Part shown: one piece after another, positions 1-7,696 of the stretch
Position numbering within the stretch: the first letter of the stretch is position 1
Layout: each line of letters opens with the position of its first letter
Assembly (NCBI GenBank): GCA_963743825.1
Contig: CAVURC010000015.1
Coordinates: 1 to 64,000, forward strand
Reading direction: 5' to 3'
DNA: 64,000 nucleotides
Source of the DNA: Sva-07 sp963743825
Lineage (GTDB): Bacteria > Actinomycetota > Acidimicrobiia > Acidimicrobiales > Ilumatobacteraceae
Position numbers and translations under genes: made by a program
The notes under the pieces: generated by a model
Databases searched by the model: none
What the model was told of the DNA's origin: nothing
The model's input: only the letters and a program-made list of their open reading frames with translations

Positions 1-483
1 GGTCATCGCCATCTCCAGCGCCCGCTTGCGGCCGACGTTGCGGGCAACCGCGACGAGCGGCGTGTGGCAGAACAGCCCGCCCTTGCCGCCGGGGATGGCG
101 AACGCCGCCGTCTCGGCGGCGATCGCCAGGTCGCACGATGCGACCAGCTGGCAACCGGCCGCGGTGGCGAGCGCGTGCACCCGGGCGACCACCGGCTGCG
201 GGATCGCCTGGATGGTGTCCATCATCTCGGTGCACACGTCGAACAGCCGCTGGGCGATCGCTCGAGGTCGGCGTCGGCCATGTCGCCGAAGTTGTGGCCG
301 GCCGAGAACACCGGGCCGTTGGCGGCCAGGATCACGCCGAGCGTGTCGCTGACCCGACCTCGCGGAACGCCTCGGTGAGCTCGACCATCACGTCGAACGC
401 CAAGGCGTTGCGCTTCTCGGGACGGTTCAACGTGATCGTCGTGATGATCGCTCGCGGTCGACCAGCAGGTGCTACTTCGTCAT
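1..483 (-). pseudogene. enoyl-CoA hydratase/isomerase family gene, C-terminus off window, disrupted by several frameshifts
   Basis: Crotonase-fold enzyme, acting on acyl-CoA thioesters. Pieces of one protein appear in different frames: a start ATG at 483 followed two codons later by TAG and LLVDRE, then ITLNRPEKRNALAF, then VILAANGPVFSAGHNFGDMAD, then a long open stretch containing PQPVVARVHALATAAGCQLVASCD. The first block is the usual beta-strand opening, the FSAGHNFGDM block carries the oxyanion-hole region, and the last is the helix that follows. At least three one-base indels (near 440, 350 and 265) and one in-frame stop separate them. The gene runs off the left edge. Either a pseudogene or error-rich sequence at a contig end. 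Family assignment is firm; substrate unknown. Confidence 0.75.
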
Positions 484-500
484 GGCGGTACGGTACGCCA

Positions 501-1138
501 ATGGCAATCAACCCCGCCCAAACCGAGCGGGCCGCGCTCTGTGAACTCTTCGCCGAGGTCGGCCCCGATGCACACACGCTCTGCGGCGACTGGACCACCC
601 GTGACCTGGCGGCGCACCTCGTGGTGCCGGCGCCGTCCCCGACGCGGCGATCGGCATCATCGTGTCGAAGGCGGCCGGGTACACCGCCAAGGTGCAGGCA
701 GGGGTGGCCGCCTCCGAGTGGGACGACCTGATCGACACGGTGCGCTCCGGCCCGCCGATGTGGTCGCCGACGAAGATCGCAGCGATCGACAAGCTGGCCG
801 ACACGGTGGCGTTCTTCGTGCACCACGAAGACGTCCGTCGGCTCATCGACGCCTGGGAGCCCCGCGACCTCGACGTCGCGCTCGCCGACACGCTGCACTC
901 GATGCTGTCGAAGATGGCCAAGCGGCTCGTGAAGTCGTCACCGGTCGGCATCGTGCTCGCTCCCGATGACGGGCGCCCGACGATCGTTGCCAAGCAGGCC
1001 GAACCGTCGGTCACCGTGAGCGGACCGGTCGGCGAACTGGTCATGTTCGTGTACGGACGCCAGGCCCACAGCCGAGTCGAAATCACCGGCGACGATGCTT
1101 CGATCACAGCAGTGCAGAGCGCTTCGTTCGGGATCTAG
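501..1138 (+). CDS. TIGR03085-like / mycothiol-maleylpyruvate-isomerase-fold protein (apparent frameshift)
   Basis: The N-terminus (ERAALCELFAEVGPDAHTLCGDWTTRDLAAHLVV) is typical of the DinB-like, metal-binding mycothiol-dependent isomerase fold, with the CGDWTxRDLxAHL motif supplying the first metal-ligand histidine. The second, HHEDVRR, occurs in a different frame after a one-base slip near 630-640; from PDAAIGIIVSKAAGY on, the reading continues to the TAG at 1136-1138. Length of the rejoined protein (about 212 residues) fits TIGR03085 proteins, so I treat it as one gene with an indel. Start ATG 501 has TACGGT six bases upstream, suggesting a leaderless mRNA. Substrate unknown. Confidence 0.75.
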
Positions 1139-1147
1139 CGTCGGCCG

Positions 1148-1813
1148 ATGGCCGATCGTCAACTCGCAGGAAGCATCATCGCCGTGGTCGGCGCAACCGG
1201 CGGGCTCGGCCGCGAGATCGTCGCAGCGCTCGAGACGCGAGGCACCACGGTCGTGCGCGCCGGTCGGAGTGGCGGAATCGACGTGGAGGTCGACCTGCGC
1301 GACAGCACTGCCGGCGAGGCGCTGGCCGAGTACTGCCTGAGTGCCCACGGCCGCCTCGACGGCGTGATCGTGGCGGCCGGGATCGTCGCGTTCGGCGACC
1401 TCGTCGACACCGACGACGTGGTGATGGAGGAACTGTTCCTCACCAATGCGCTCGGCCCGATGTGGTTGGCGAAGCGGGTGGCCCCTGCGCTTCGTGAGTC
1501 GCAGGGCTTCTTCGTCAACATCTCGGGCGTCGTCGCCGAGTCGCCGATGCCCGGCATGGCCGCCTACTCGGCGTCGAAGGCCGCAGCGGCAGCAGCGATG
1601 GATGCGGTGCGACGCGAGTTCCGCCGCGTCAAGGTGCAGGTGATCGACGTCCGACCGCCGCACACCGAGACCGGCCTGGCCACCCGTCCACTCGCCGGTA
1701 CCGCTCCGAAGATGGCCGACGGGCTCGCGCCGAGCGTGGTCGCTGAACGAATCGTCGTGGCGGTCGAACGTGGCGAGGCCGTCGTGGGTCCAGGCGAGTT
1801 CACCTCCCACTGA
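1148..1813 (+). CDS. short-chain dehydrogenase/reductase (SDR)
   Basis: A 221-residue Rossmann-fold oxidoreductase. The cofactor loop GATGGLG lies at residues 15-21 and the catalytic pair YSASK at Tyr140/Lys144; the NISG motif before it gives the catalytic Ser region. Residues after the first strand (AGRSGGIDVEVDL) are compatible with NADP(H) as well as NAD(H), so the cofactor is not assigned. It starts nine bases after the preceding gene on the same strand, probably co-transcribed. It is slightly shorter than classical SDRs (about 250) and the C-terminal substrate lid is abbreviated. Substrate cannot be predicted. Confidence 0.9.
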   Translation: MADRQLAGSIIAVVGATGGLGREIVAALETRGTTVVRAGRSGGIDVEVDLRDSTAGEALAEYCLSAHGRLDGVIVAAGIVAFGDLVDTDDVVMEELFLTNALGPMWLAKRVAPALRESQGFFVNISGVVAESPMPGMAAYSASKAAAAAAMDAVRREFRRVKVQVIDVRPPHTETGLATRPLAGTAPKMADGLAPSVVAERIVVAVERGEAVVGPGEFTSH

Positions 1814-1890
1814 GACCCCGGCGGGAGCAGTTCGACCCAGCGCTGACCGGTGCTACGGTCGCATGCTGTCGTTGTCGTGACGGGGGTGTG

Positions 1891-2679
1891 ATGGTCGAGG
1901 ATCTCGGCGAGCTGGGTCGACTGGCCGATGCCAACCTGGCACGGACCTGGGTGACGATGGGACGCGCTGCGGGGGGCGCCGTCGGAGGGCCCAGCGACTG
2001 CCCGTTCGTCGCCTCCGGCATCGAGGAAGCGCTCTTCAACGGGGTCTATGCGACCGGCCCGGTCGCCGACCCGGACGTGGTCATCCTCGACGCGATCGCA
2101 TTCATGAGCGAGCAGCAGGTGCCGTGGCTGTTGTGGGTTCGAGAAGGCGTCGACGACATGCTCGTGGACTCGGGTCGGCGTGCGGCCTGCGCGATGCCGG
2201 CGGCCCACCCTGCATGGGATTGACGGCGATCCCTTCCGAACCGGTCCGACTCGGCGGGTTCGACAGTGAGCTGGTGACCGGTCAGGACCGGCTCGACGTG
2301 TGTCTCGACGTCATGGCACGCGGCTACGAGGTACCCAACGAGCTGGCGCACCGACTCGTGACCATGCAGACGATCGCCGAACCCGACATCGGCATCGTGA
2401 TGGGTTCGGTCGACGGCGAGCCGGTTTCCGTCGCGCTCGTGAGTGCGACCGGAACAACGGCCGGGATCTACAACGTGGCAACTCCCCCGGAGCACCGGCG
2501 CCGCGGATTCGGCGCCGCCGCGACCTGGGCTGCCATCGAGGAGGGCCGCAGACGAGGATGCGATCACGCGGTGTTGCAGGCGTCCGAGCCTCGGCGCGCC
2601 GGTGTACCGGGACATGGGCTTCGTCGAACTCGGCCACTACGTCCAGCTCGAAGGCCCGCCCTCAGTTGGGGTCCGGTGA
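1891..2679 (+). CDS. GNAT-family N-acetyltransferase with long N-terminal region (two apparent frameshifts)
   Basis: Three frames together make one protein of about 260 residues. The first (ATG 1891, GGGGGTGTG upstream) reads MVEDLGELGRLADANLART to LLWVREGVDDMLVDSG; the second continues with GLRDAGGPPCMGLTAIP and the GNAT core, including the acetyl-CoA loop PPEHRRRGFGAAATWAAIEEG; the third resumes at LGAPVYRDMGFVELGHY, the usual C-terminal GNAT strand, and stops at 2679. Slips lie near 2175 and at an extra C near 2592. The N-terminal domain before the GNAT core is seen in actinobacterial GNATs of unknown substrate. It ends one base before the tRNA gene on the opposite strand. Confidence 0.75.
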
Positions 2680-2680
2680 G

Positions 2681-2752
2681 TGCCTCCCCAGGGGCTCGAA
2701 CCCTGAACCAATGGATTAAAAGTCCACTGCTCTACCATTGAGCTAGAGAGGC
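2681..2752 (-). tRNA. tRNA-Lys (anticodon TTT)
   Basis: Reverse complement begins GCCTCTC and ends GGGAGGC plus discriminator A, forming a 7-bp acceptor stem with one G-T pair. D-arm GCTC-AATGGTA-GAGC, anticodon arm with loop CTTTTAA (anticodon TTT), and T-arm CAGGG-TTCGAGC-CCCTG are all well formed. CCA is not encoded. Confidence 0.95.
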
Positions 2753-3060
2753 GGGACCGGCGCGATTCGCGGGAGAAAACCCCGTTGAACCGTCTGCGCC
2801 GGATTGCGGTTGGCCATCGTAGGGCCCGCAGGCGGGTGCGCCGACCTCGAATCGCTTGGCGCTCCGTCGGAATCGGGTCGGTGGGCACCTGGATGTCGAG
2901 TGCGTCGCCGACCTCGAACGACGATCTGCAAATCACCCACCTCCGCACATCGTCGAAATCACGACGCTCGCCGGCGACCTGACGAAGATCGAGGTCGACC
3001 GCCCGGGCGCGAGTCGAATGAGCGCAGCCGCACCGTCGACATCGCAACCCAGCAATCATC
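2753..3060. other. intergenic stretch upstream of tRNA-Lys and of the first toxin-antitoxin pair
   Basis: No convincing gene. Open frames here are rich in Arg and lack any recognisable motif. The tRNA promoter must lie in the first part of this stretch, reading leftward. Confidence 0.5.
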
Positions 3061-3094
3061 ATGCATCCCGATATGCATTGCACGTCGCTATGCT
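3061..3094 (+). promoter_or_regulatory. candidate TA autoregulatory operator and leaderless promoter
   Basis: Two ATGCAT hexamers (3061-3066 and 3073-3078) are spaced 12 bases start to start, the layout expected for a ribbon-helix-helix repressor dimer pair. They sit just upstream of a TATGCT -10-like hexamer (3089-3094) that is exactly six bases before the antitoxin GTG start. Function is inferred. Confidence 0.45.
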
Positions 3095-3100
3095 TACGTC

Positions 3101-3349
3101 GTGCCGCAGCTGGTGACCCGCATCGACGACGAGACGGCGGCAGCCATCGACGCGCTCGTCGACGATGGCGAGTTCGCGTCGCGCTCCGACGTGGTGCGCG
3201 CCGGCATTCTCCGACTCGTCGACGAGCGACGACGAGAGGCAATCGGTGACGAGATCATCGCGGGCTACGAGCGGGTTCCCGAAACCCCCGAGGAACTCGC
3301 CAGCGCCGAGGCGAACGCCCGAGCGATGATCGCCGACGAGCCGTGGTGA
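3101..3349 (+). CDS. ribbon-helix-helix antitoxin (MazE/ParD-like), pair 1
   Basis: An 82-residue protein starting at GTG 3101. Residues 1-45 (VTRIDDETAAAIDALVDDGEF-ASRSDVVRAGI) match a CopG/ParD ribbon-helix-helix DNA-binding domain; the acidic C-terminal tail (PETPEELASAEANARAMIADEPW) is the kind of flexible segment that neutralises a toxin. Its stop overlaps the start of the mazF-like gene (GTGA), the classic TA arrangement. It probably represses its own promoter through the ATGCAT repeats upstream. Confidence 0.8.
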   Translation: MPQLVTRIDDETAAAIDALVDDGEFASRSDVVRAGILRLVDERRREAIGDEIIAGYERVPETPEELASAEANARAMIADEPW

Positions 3350-3654
3350 ACCCGCGTCAGGGCGACATCTGGTGGGCGGAAGCCGAGGACAAGCGTCGGC
3401 CGGTGCTGATCGTCAGTCGCGACGCCGCTGCCGTACACCTCAACCGGGTGATCGTCGCACCGGTGACCCGGACGATTCGATCCATCCCCACCGAGATAGC
3501 CCTCGGCACCGACGAGGGTCTCGATGTCGAGTGCGCCGCATCGTTCGACAACCTCGGCCCGCAGCCCGTGGCGATGCTCACGCGGCGCATCGGACGTCTC
3601 GACGATGCGCGCAGCCGGATCTGCACCGCCCTCGCCGCACTCGCCGACTGCTGA
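3346..3654 (+). CDS. MazF/PemK-family endoribonuclease toxin, pair 1
   Basis: About 102 residues with the family signature near the N-terminus (RQGDIWWAEAEDKRRPVLIVSRDAA), the central strand VIVAPVTRTIRSIPTEI, and the ending ARSRICTALAALADC. MazF toxins cut single-stranded RNA at short sequences and halt growth. The GTG start at 3346 overlaps the antitoxin stop; an alternative GTG lies at 3343. Substrate sequence cannot be read from the protein. Confidence 0.88.
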   Translation: MNPRQGDIWWAEAEDKRRPVLIVSRDAAAVHLNRVIVAPVTRTIRSIPTEIALGTDEGLDVECAASFDNLGPQPVAMLTRRIGRLDDARSRICTALAALADC

Positions 3655-3691
3655 ACACTCCTGCCCCACGACATCCGGTCAGACTGTGGCG

Positions 3692-4189
3692 ATGCCGGGA
3701 TTCCACATCCGCACCCTCACCGAGGACGACGACCTCGACGCGTTCGGCCAGATCGTGCTCGACAGCTACCTGGCGTTGCCCGACATGCCGCGCGAGCCCG
3801 ATTACGAGGCGGAACTCGTCGACGTGGCGGCACGGGTCCGCGATGGTGTCGTGCTCGGGGCGTTCAGCGGCCAGACGCCGGCGGGGTGCGTCACCTTCGT
3901 CGCCGACGCGTCGAGCCCGCACGCCGAAGGGCTGCTGCCCGGCGAGAGCAGCTTCCGGATGCTCGCCGTCGACACCGCGGCACAGGGGCGAGGCATCGGT
4001 CAGGCGCTCACCCGCCACTGCCTCGACGACGCCACCCGGATCGGGAGCTCAGCGGTGTTCATCTACACCGGGACCTGGATGCACGCGGCGCATCGCCTGT
4101 ACCGCCGGCTCGGCTTCGAATTCGTCCCCGACCGTGACTGGGTCCTCGACCCGACGATCCACCTGCTCGGCATGCACCGGTCGCTCTGA
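3692..4189 (+). CDS. GNAT-family N-acetyltransferase
   Basis: A 165-residue single-domain GNAT. The acetyl-CoA pyrophosphate loop is VDTAAQGRGIGQALTRHCL (Q/RxxGxG/A motif AQGRGIG), preceded by the MLAVD strand, and the last helix-strand unit is AAHRLYRRLGFEFVPDRDW. Motifs are intact and length is normal. Substrate cannot be told. It stands alone between two toxin-antitoxin pairs, starting 37 bases after the first toxin; it is not of the TacT toxin type by context because it lacks its own antitoxin partner. Confidence 0.9.
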   Translation: MPGFHIRTLTEDDDLDAFGQIVLDSYLALPDMPREPDYEAELVDVAARVRDGVVLGAFSGQTPAGCVTFVADASSPHAEGLLPGESSFRMLAVDTAAQGRGIGQALTRHCLDDATRIGSSAVFIYTGTWMHAAHRLYRRLGFEFVPDRDWVLDPTIHLLGMHRSL

Positions 4190-4220
4190 GACGAGCACAG
4201 ATCCGTTCCCTCGAGGGGGA

Positions 4221-4568
4221 TCAGGCGATCAGATCGAGCACCAGTCGGAGGCCGGCCTCGATCTGATCGAGCGTGTCGTGATCGAGCACTCCGACGCGCT
4301 CGCCGAGTTGCCGCTTGTCGAGGGTGACGATCTGGGAGACGTTGACGACCGAGTCCTTCGGCAACCCTGATCGACTCGCCGGCACGGCGACGTTGCCCGG
4401 CGCAGCGACGAGATCGAGGTTGCTACTGATCGCCACTGCGACAACGGTGCCGATCCGGCTGAGGTTGAACGAGTCCGCCGACACCACGACGACTGGGCGA
4501 CGTTTGCCGGGCCCCGATCCGGTGGGTGCGGCAAGCTCGGCCCACCAGACCTCGCCGCGCGCGATCAC
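4221..4568 (-). CDS. MazF/PemK-family endoribonuclease toxin, pair 2
   Basis: 115 residues beginning MIARGEVWWAELAAPTGSGPGKRRPVVVVSADSFN, the canonical MazF opening with the GxxRPVVVVS strand, then VAVAISSNLDLVAAPGNV and SVVNVSQIVTLDKRQL, which matches the typical VNVSQ(I/L)xTIDK segment of chromosomal MazF proteins. Ends IEAGLRLVLDLIA. The start codon overlaps the antitoxin stop by four bases (ATGA). Closer to the classical MazF/ChpB group than the other two toxins in this window. Confidence 0.92.
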   Translation of the reverse strand: MIARGEVWWAELAAPTGSGPGKRRPVVVVSADSFNLSRIGTVVAVAISSNLDLVAAPGNVAVPASRSGLPKDSVVNVSQIVTLDKRQLGERVGVLDHDTLDQIEAGLRLVLDLIA

Positions 4569-4822
4569 CAGTCCTCGTCGATGGCGAGGGCCTGGAGTGC
4601 GGCGAGGCCGGTGTCGAGCTCGGACGGCCCGTCGACGTACACGCCGTCGAGCCGCTCGGTGACGCGGCTGGACTCGTCGTCGTCGATCAGCCGCGTCAGG
4701 GCCTGGGCGTACAGCTCCGAGCGCGAAATCCGCCGCCGCCGGGCGAGCCGGTCGGCGGCCTCGAAGATGGGGTCGGGAATCGACACGGCGGTCTTCACGC
4801 TCGTGAAGTATAACCGGGTCAT
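4565..4822 (-). CDS. MazE-type ribbon-helix-helix antitoxin, pair 2
   Basis: 85 residues. After a short leader, VKTAVSIPDPIFEAADRLARRRRISRSELYAQALTRLI is a standard MazE/CopG ribbon-helix-helix domain, and the tail DGPSELDTGLAALQALAIDEDW is the acidic toxin-binding segment. The start at 4822 overlaps the stop of the small upstream gene (ATGA); a GTG nine codons in (VKTAVS) is an alternative start. Together with its neighbours it forms a three-gene overlapping operon. Confidence 0.88.
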   Translation of the reverse strand: MTRLYFTSVKTAVSIPDPIFEAADRLARRRRISRSELYAQALTRLIDDDESSRVTERLDGVYVDGPSELDTGLAALQALAIDEDW

Positions 4823-4986
4823 ACCCGACGACCTGTCAGGTCCTTGGCGACGCCTCGGGCCAGGAGCCGGATCAGCCAGTCCTCGATTGACATGCCGGCA
4901 CAGCGAGCCGCAGCGCGGAGGTCATCCAGTACTTCCGGAGGCATGTGGATCTGGATGGAGACGAAACCTTCGGGGATTGCTTCCAT
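4819..4986 (-). CDS. small ribbon-helix-helix-like protein upstream of mazEF pair 2
   Basis: About 55 residues: EAIPEGFVSIQIHMPPEVLDDLRAAARCAGMSIEDWLIRLLARGV has the strand-helix-helix pattern of a CopG/Arc fold. ATG 4986 is preferred because AAAGGA precedes it at good spacing; a longer form from 5004 is possible. The stop overlaps the mazE-like start, so the three genes are probably translated together. A second DNA-binding candidate in a MazEF operon is unusual; it may be a co-repressor or a remnant antitoxin. Function not known. Confidence 0.55.
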   Translation of the reverse strand: MEAIPEGFVSIQIHMPPEVLDDLRAAARCAGMSIEDWLIRLLARGVAKDLTGRRV

Positions 4987-5094
4987 GATGCGTCCTTTCG
5001 ACAACGCTCATGGGGGAGCCGGTCCCGTTCACCATAGAGATGCGATGTCACAGAGTTGCGGGCGACCGACGATCGTGGCGGCCGACCCAGCGAC

Positions 5095-5405
5095 TCAGCC
5101 ACCCCAGCGGCGGGCGATGATTCGGTCGCGCTCGTCCTCGTTGTCGATCCGTTCGGTGCTCACGGGAGTGCGCCACCAGAACCGACGCTCGTCGCCTTTG
5201 GTCTCGTAGACGGGGTGGTCGCTGGGCTCGATGCTGATGCGGCAGATGTCCTTGCCGTCGATGGTGAAGAACTCCCAGTCGACGAGCGACTCCGCTGACT
5301 TGCCGAGGCGGTCGAGGAGGTTCTTGAGGTGTTGGCCCCACAGGTCGTGGTCGCCTCGTTCACCTCGCTTGGAGAACGTGGCGTAGTCGTCTTCGAGGCG
5401 ACCTC
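5095..5405 (-). pseudogene. C-terminal fragment of an AlbA_2/Schlafen-like DNA-binding-domain protein
   Basis: About 100 codons are open from a TGA near 5405 to the TGA at 5095-5097, with no plausible start. The reading contains DLWGQHLKNLLDRLG, then ICRISIEPSDHPVYETKGDE and RRFWWRTPVSTERIDNEDE ending IIARRWGG. The pattern 'CRI-x-V/I-x-P-S-x-x-P-V-Y ... E-x-F-Y/W-x-R-x-G/P-x-S-T' is characteristic of the end of AlbA_2/Schlafen-domain proteins, which often sit in defence islands. The N-terminal half is missing, replaced by the divergent VOC gene promoter. A relic. Confidence 0.5.
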
Positions 5406-5432
5406 ACGCGCAGCGGCTGCTACGTTGCCGAG

Positions 5433-5834
5433 GTGTCCGACGGCGCGGTGACCGGGTTCCACCACCTCGCGCTCACCGTCCGCGATTTCGACGCGAGCAC
5501 CTCGTGGTACGAGCGGTTGTTCGACCTCGATCCGGTCATCGACGAGCCCGGGGATGAGCGCCGGGCGAGGGTGTACCGCTTGCGGGGCACCACACAGATG
5601 CTCGGCCTGGTCGAGCACCGCAGCAACGACGGAGCGGGGTTCCGACCCGATCGGACCGGGCTCGACCACGCAGCGTTCTCGGTGCCGACTCGGGCCGACG
5701 TCGATGCCTGGGCGCAGCGGCTGGACGTCGTCGGCATCGAACACTCGGGCCGCATCGACATCCCGATCGGTGCGATCCTGAACTTCTCCGACCCCGACGG
5801 CATCGCGCTGTCGATCTTCTACGAGGGGGACTGA
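5433..5834 (+). CDS. VOC-family (glyoxalase/bleomycin-resistance fold) protein
   Basis: 133 residues with two beta-alpha-beta-beta-beta modules: FHHLALTVRDFDASTSWYERLFDL, and GLDHAAFSVPTRADVDAWAQRL followed by NFSDPDGIALSIFYEGD. Potential metal ligands His (HHLAL), His (LDHAAF) and Glu (FYEGD) are all present, so it may be a metal-dependent VOC enzyme. GTG 5433 is chosen because TACGTT lies exactly six bases upstream, matching other leaderless starts here. Substrate unknown. Confidence 0.88.
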   Translation: MSDGAVTGFHHLALTVRDFDASTSWYERLFDLDPVIDEPGDERRARVYRLRGTTQMLGLVEHRSNDGAGFRPDRTGLDHAAFSVPTRADVDAWAQRLDVVGIEHSGRIDIPIGAILNFSDPDGIALSIFYEGD

Positions 5835-5919
5835 GGGATCCGTGCAACCCGAGGGTGACACGGGGTTGCGCAGCACGCCCCGTTGATGCGAGACGCCCCG
5901 TTGCCGCAATGCTACGAAC

Positions 5920-5938
5920 GTGGCATGCTTGTGGCATG
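5920..5938 (+). promoter_or_regulatory. direct repeat GTGGCATG x2 over the start of TA pair 3
   Basis: GTGGCATG occurs at 5920-5927 and 5931-5938, one helical turn apart, the second including the antitoxin ATG. CATGCT at 5924-5929 is a -10-like hexamer six bases before ATG 5936. Likely antitoxin operator overlapping a leaderless promoter; inference. Confidence 0.4.
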
Positions 5939-6172
5939 GCTCGGGCACGGATCAGCACCACGGTCGACAAGGACCTCCTGGACACCGCTCGACGCGCTCG
6001 GGCCACGGCCAACGACGCAGAACTCATCGACGAGGCGTTGGCGACACTGCTCGCACGCGACCGCGCCGCCGAGATCGACGCCGCCTACACGGCCGCGTAC
6101 GCCGAGCATCCACTCGACGAGCCGGACGAGTGGGGCGATCTGGCGTCGTTCCGCGACGCCGCCGGCCGATGA
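5936..6172 (+). CDS. antitoxin of MazF-like pair 3
   Basis: 78 residues beginning MARARISTTVDKDLLDTARRARATANDAELIDEALATLLARDR, the N-terminal domain typical of VapB/MazE-like antitoxins, then an Ala/Glu/Asp-rich tail (EHPLDEPDEWGDLASFRDAAGR) that should bind the toxin. Stop and toxin start overlap (ATGA at 6169-6172). Expected to repress its own promoter. Confidence 0.85.
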   Translation: MARARISTTVDKDLLDTARRARATANDAELIDEALATLLARDRAAEIDAAYTAAYAEHPLDEPDEWGDLASFRDAAGR

Positions 6173-6495
6173 CCGATCTGCCTCGTCGCGGTGAACTCTG
6201 GTGGTGCGAGCCACCCGAGATCGGTCGCCGACCGGTCGTGGTGCTGTCGCGTGATGCCGCCATCCCGAGGCTGCGCCGGGTGCTCGTCGCGCCGTGCACG
6301 ACCACCATCCGCGGGCTGGCGAGCGAGGTGGTGCTCGAGCCCGGCGACGACCCCGTGCCACGCGAGACCGCGGTCAACCTCGACTCGATCGAATCGGTCT
6401 CGGTCGGCCTGCTCGTCGAACGGCTCGGTCGCCTCAGCGACTCCCGGATGCGGGAGGTCTGCGCCGCTCTGGCGGTCGCAACGGACTGCCGGTGA
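6169..6495 (+). CDS. MazF/PemK-family endoribonuclease toxin, pair 3
   Basis: 108 residues: LPRRGELWWCEPPEIGRRPVVVLSRDAA is the MazF opening; VLVAPCTTTIRGLASEVVLEPG and ETAVNLDSIESVSVGLLVERLG follow as the core sheet; MREVCAALAVATDC closes. Sequence is closer to pair 1 (shared LSRDAA, VAPxTxTIR, V-CAALA ending) than to pair 2, so pairs 1 and 3 may be ancient duplicates. Confidence 0.9.
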   Translation: MTDLPRRGELWWCEPPEIGRRPVVVLSRDAAIPRLRRVLVAPCTTTIRGLASEVVLEPGDDPVPRETAVNLDSIESVSVGLLVERLGRLSDSRMREVCAALAVATDCR

Positions 6496-6649
6496 CCCAC
6501 GCGCTCCGACTTGCCGGTGTCCGGACAGCAATGTCCGGCGCGTGCCGGGGTGACACACTGCCGCGTCGGGAACGACTCGACAACGGTCGAGACGACCGTC
6601 GTGCGCCGCCCGCGAGGTTCGTCGGGTGGCGAGGAGGAAGAAGCGTCGC

Positions 6650-7606
6650 ATGCGCGCATGGCAGTTCACGAACACCCACGAGCCGCTGGTGCTCGCCGAC
6701 GTTCCCGTGCCGGTCGCCGGGCCGGGGCAGGTCGTGCTCGACGTGGTGTCGGCCGGGCTCTGCCATTCCGACGTCGGGGTGCTCGAGGACGAGGGGTGGC
6801 TGCCGTTCCTGCCCCGAAGGCCCGTCACGATGGGTCACGAGGTCGCCGGGGTCGTCGTCGAGGTGGGAGAGGGCGTCACCGATTGGTCGGTCGGGGCTCG
6901 CGTCGGGGTGTGCCCGACGACCAAGGTGGGTGCGCCCGGCTATGGCTACGACGGCGGATTCGCCGACAAGATCCTGGTCGACCAGATCACGCTCGTGGCG
7001 ATACCCGACAACGTGCCATTCGCTCTCGGGGCCGCCGGCACCGACGCAGGAATGACCTCACACCACGCGGTCATGGCCAAGGGCCGCGTGGTGGCAGGAA
7101 CGAGGCTCGGGATCATCGGGCTCGGCGGTCTCGGACAGATCGGTGCGCGTGTCGGCGTGCTGGCCGGCGCGGAGGTCTACGCGGCCGAGCTCAACGAAGA
7201 GGTGTGGGATCTCGCCGACGAACTCGGCCTCACCGGCATCGCCCGATCGATCCGCGACTTCGCTGACAAGCAGCTCGACGTGATCATCGACTTCGCCGGA
7301 TTCGGCACCACCACCGCCGAGGCCATCGAGACGGTGCGCTTCGGAGGCCGCGTGGTGCAGGTCGGCATGGGCAAGCTCGAGGCGACGATCTCGACGAGGG
7401 ACCTCATCATGAAAGAGTGCGAGCTCGTCGGTTCCAGGGGTGGGACCAGCGATGACGTCGCCGGCGTGTACGAGCTCTTCGCCAGCGGACAGCTGGCGCC
7501 GCGCTACACCGAGATCGCCTTCGACGACATCCCCGACGGCCTGGATCGCCTCGCCCGCGGCCTGGTGAAGGGCCGGCTCGTCGCACGCATCAACGACGCC
7601 CGCTGA
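6650..7606 (+). CDS. zinc-type (medium-chain) alcohol dehydrogenase family protein
   Basis: About 318 residues. The GroES-like domain has GLCHSDVGV (catalytic Zn Cys) and GHEVAGVVVEVGEGV (catalytic His-Glu); the Rossmann domain has GIIGLGGLGQIGARVGVLAGAEVYA. ATG 6650 (MRAWQF) is preferred to the in-frame GTG at 6626 because GAGGAGGAAG lies just upstream. The structural-zinc lobe with four cysteines, normal in class-III/ADH proteins, is missing: the region reads VGVCPTTKVGAPGYGYDGGFADK. So it is an MDR enzyme with catalytic but probably no structural zinc. NAD(P)-dependent oxidation of an alcohol is expected; substrate unknown. Confidence 0.88.
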   Translation: MRAWQFTNTHEPLVLADVPVPVAGPGQVVLDVVSAGLCHSDVGVLEDEGWLPFLPRRPVTMGHEVAGVVVEVGEGVTDWSVGARVGVCPTTKVGAPGYGYDGGFADKILVDQITLVAIPDNVPFALGAAGTDAGMTSHHAVMAKGRVVAGTRLGIIGLGGLGQIGARVGVLAGAEVYAAELNEEVWDLADELGLTGIARSIRDFADKQLDVIIDFAGFGTTTAEAIETVRFGGRVVQVGMGKLEATISTRDLIMKECELVGSRGGTSDDVAGVYELFASGQLAPRYTEIAFDDIPDGLDRLARGLVKGRLVARINDAR

Positions 7607-7696
7607 CGACACCGCTGACGAACGTCGGTCGGCGCACGAGGTCTGATGATCGTCTCGGGCCGCGCTCGTGGTGGACGGTCGAGGCGATGGGAGCCG

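Noticed and set aside
938..1810. 290-codon minus-strand frame
   Set aside because: Antisense to the SDR and TIGR03085-like genes; no family motif.
2637..3242. Minus-strand open frame with FEVGDALDIQVPTDPIP
   Set aside because: It overlaps tRNA-Lys and the antitoxin gene and has no family or start context.
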